From NCBI GenBank assembly GCA_009838595.1, contig VXRI01000158.1:1-5683 (forward strand): a stretch of 5,683 nt of DNA, written 5' to 3'. A model generated the notes under the pieces. That model was not told the DNA's origin. It worked only from the letters and a program-made list of their open reading frames with translations, and made no database searches. The DNA comes from Chloroflexota bacterium (GTDB lineage Bacteria > Chloroflexota > Dehalococcoidia > Lucifugimonadales > JADFKI01). Positions 5,585 through 5,683 of the stretch are shown here, piece after piece (within the stretch, counting starts at the first letter, position 1; each line of letters begins with the position of its first letter). A program made the translations under genes and the position numbers.

Positions 5585-5683
5585 AGCATCCTACCGGACG
5601 CGTATATCATGCCCCGGGCGGTTAAAAACAACTGACCCTGCCGACGAAAAGCGCGGGGTAGATCACGGTGGTCGCCGGATAAT

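Noticed and set aside
5622..5683. Possible end of another minus-strand gene entering from the right edge (frame ending VIYPALFVGRVSCF)
   Set aside because: Only about 20 residues are visible, another frame is also open, and nothing identifies a family, so it cannot be called a gene.

Overview
The window looks like ordinary chromosomal DNA from a fairly GC-rich bacterium, most likely an uncultivated environmental lineage. The style of the FtsH protein and the dispersed palindromic repeats between genes remind me of Chloroflexota (Dehalococcoidia/SAR202-like) genomes. That placement comes from memory of similar sequences, not from a search. Four protein genes are supported, with repeat-laden intergenic DNA between them. 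I see no CRISPR array, tRNA, rRNA, transposase or phage gene.

Layout from left to right: (1) a minus-strand gene (41-943) for an exported, beta-rich, probably Ig-like protein. Its reading frame continues past the TAG stop to the window edge and looks like the start of another domain copy. (2) A divergent intergenic region (944-1306) with an imperfect palindromic repeat and a candidate promoter. (3) A plus-strand class V aminotransferase of the alanine/serine-glyoxylate type (1307-2377), starting at GTG. (4) A 190-base gap with a hairpin and a diverged repeat fragment. (5) A plus-strand gene (2568-3014) for a 148-residue coiled-coil protein of unknown function. (6) A 658-base non-coding stretch (3015-3672) with parts of three repeat families, a 14-bp tandem duplication, a small possible gene remnant and two back-to-back hairpins. 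(7) A minus-strand full-length ftsH (3673-5529) with its probable promoter to the right.

The genes do not form one operon or an obvious pathway. The aminotransferase and the coiled-coil gene point the same way but are 190 bases apart. The exported protein and FtsH are each transcribed away from their plus-strand neighbours' direction. The observation most worth a second look is the in-frame amber stop in the exported protein, which falls inside what appears to be a repeated domain-start motif. I found no convincing new multi-gene system here.
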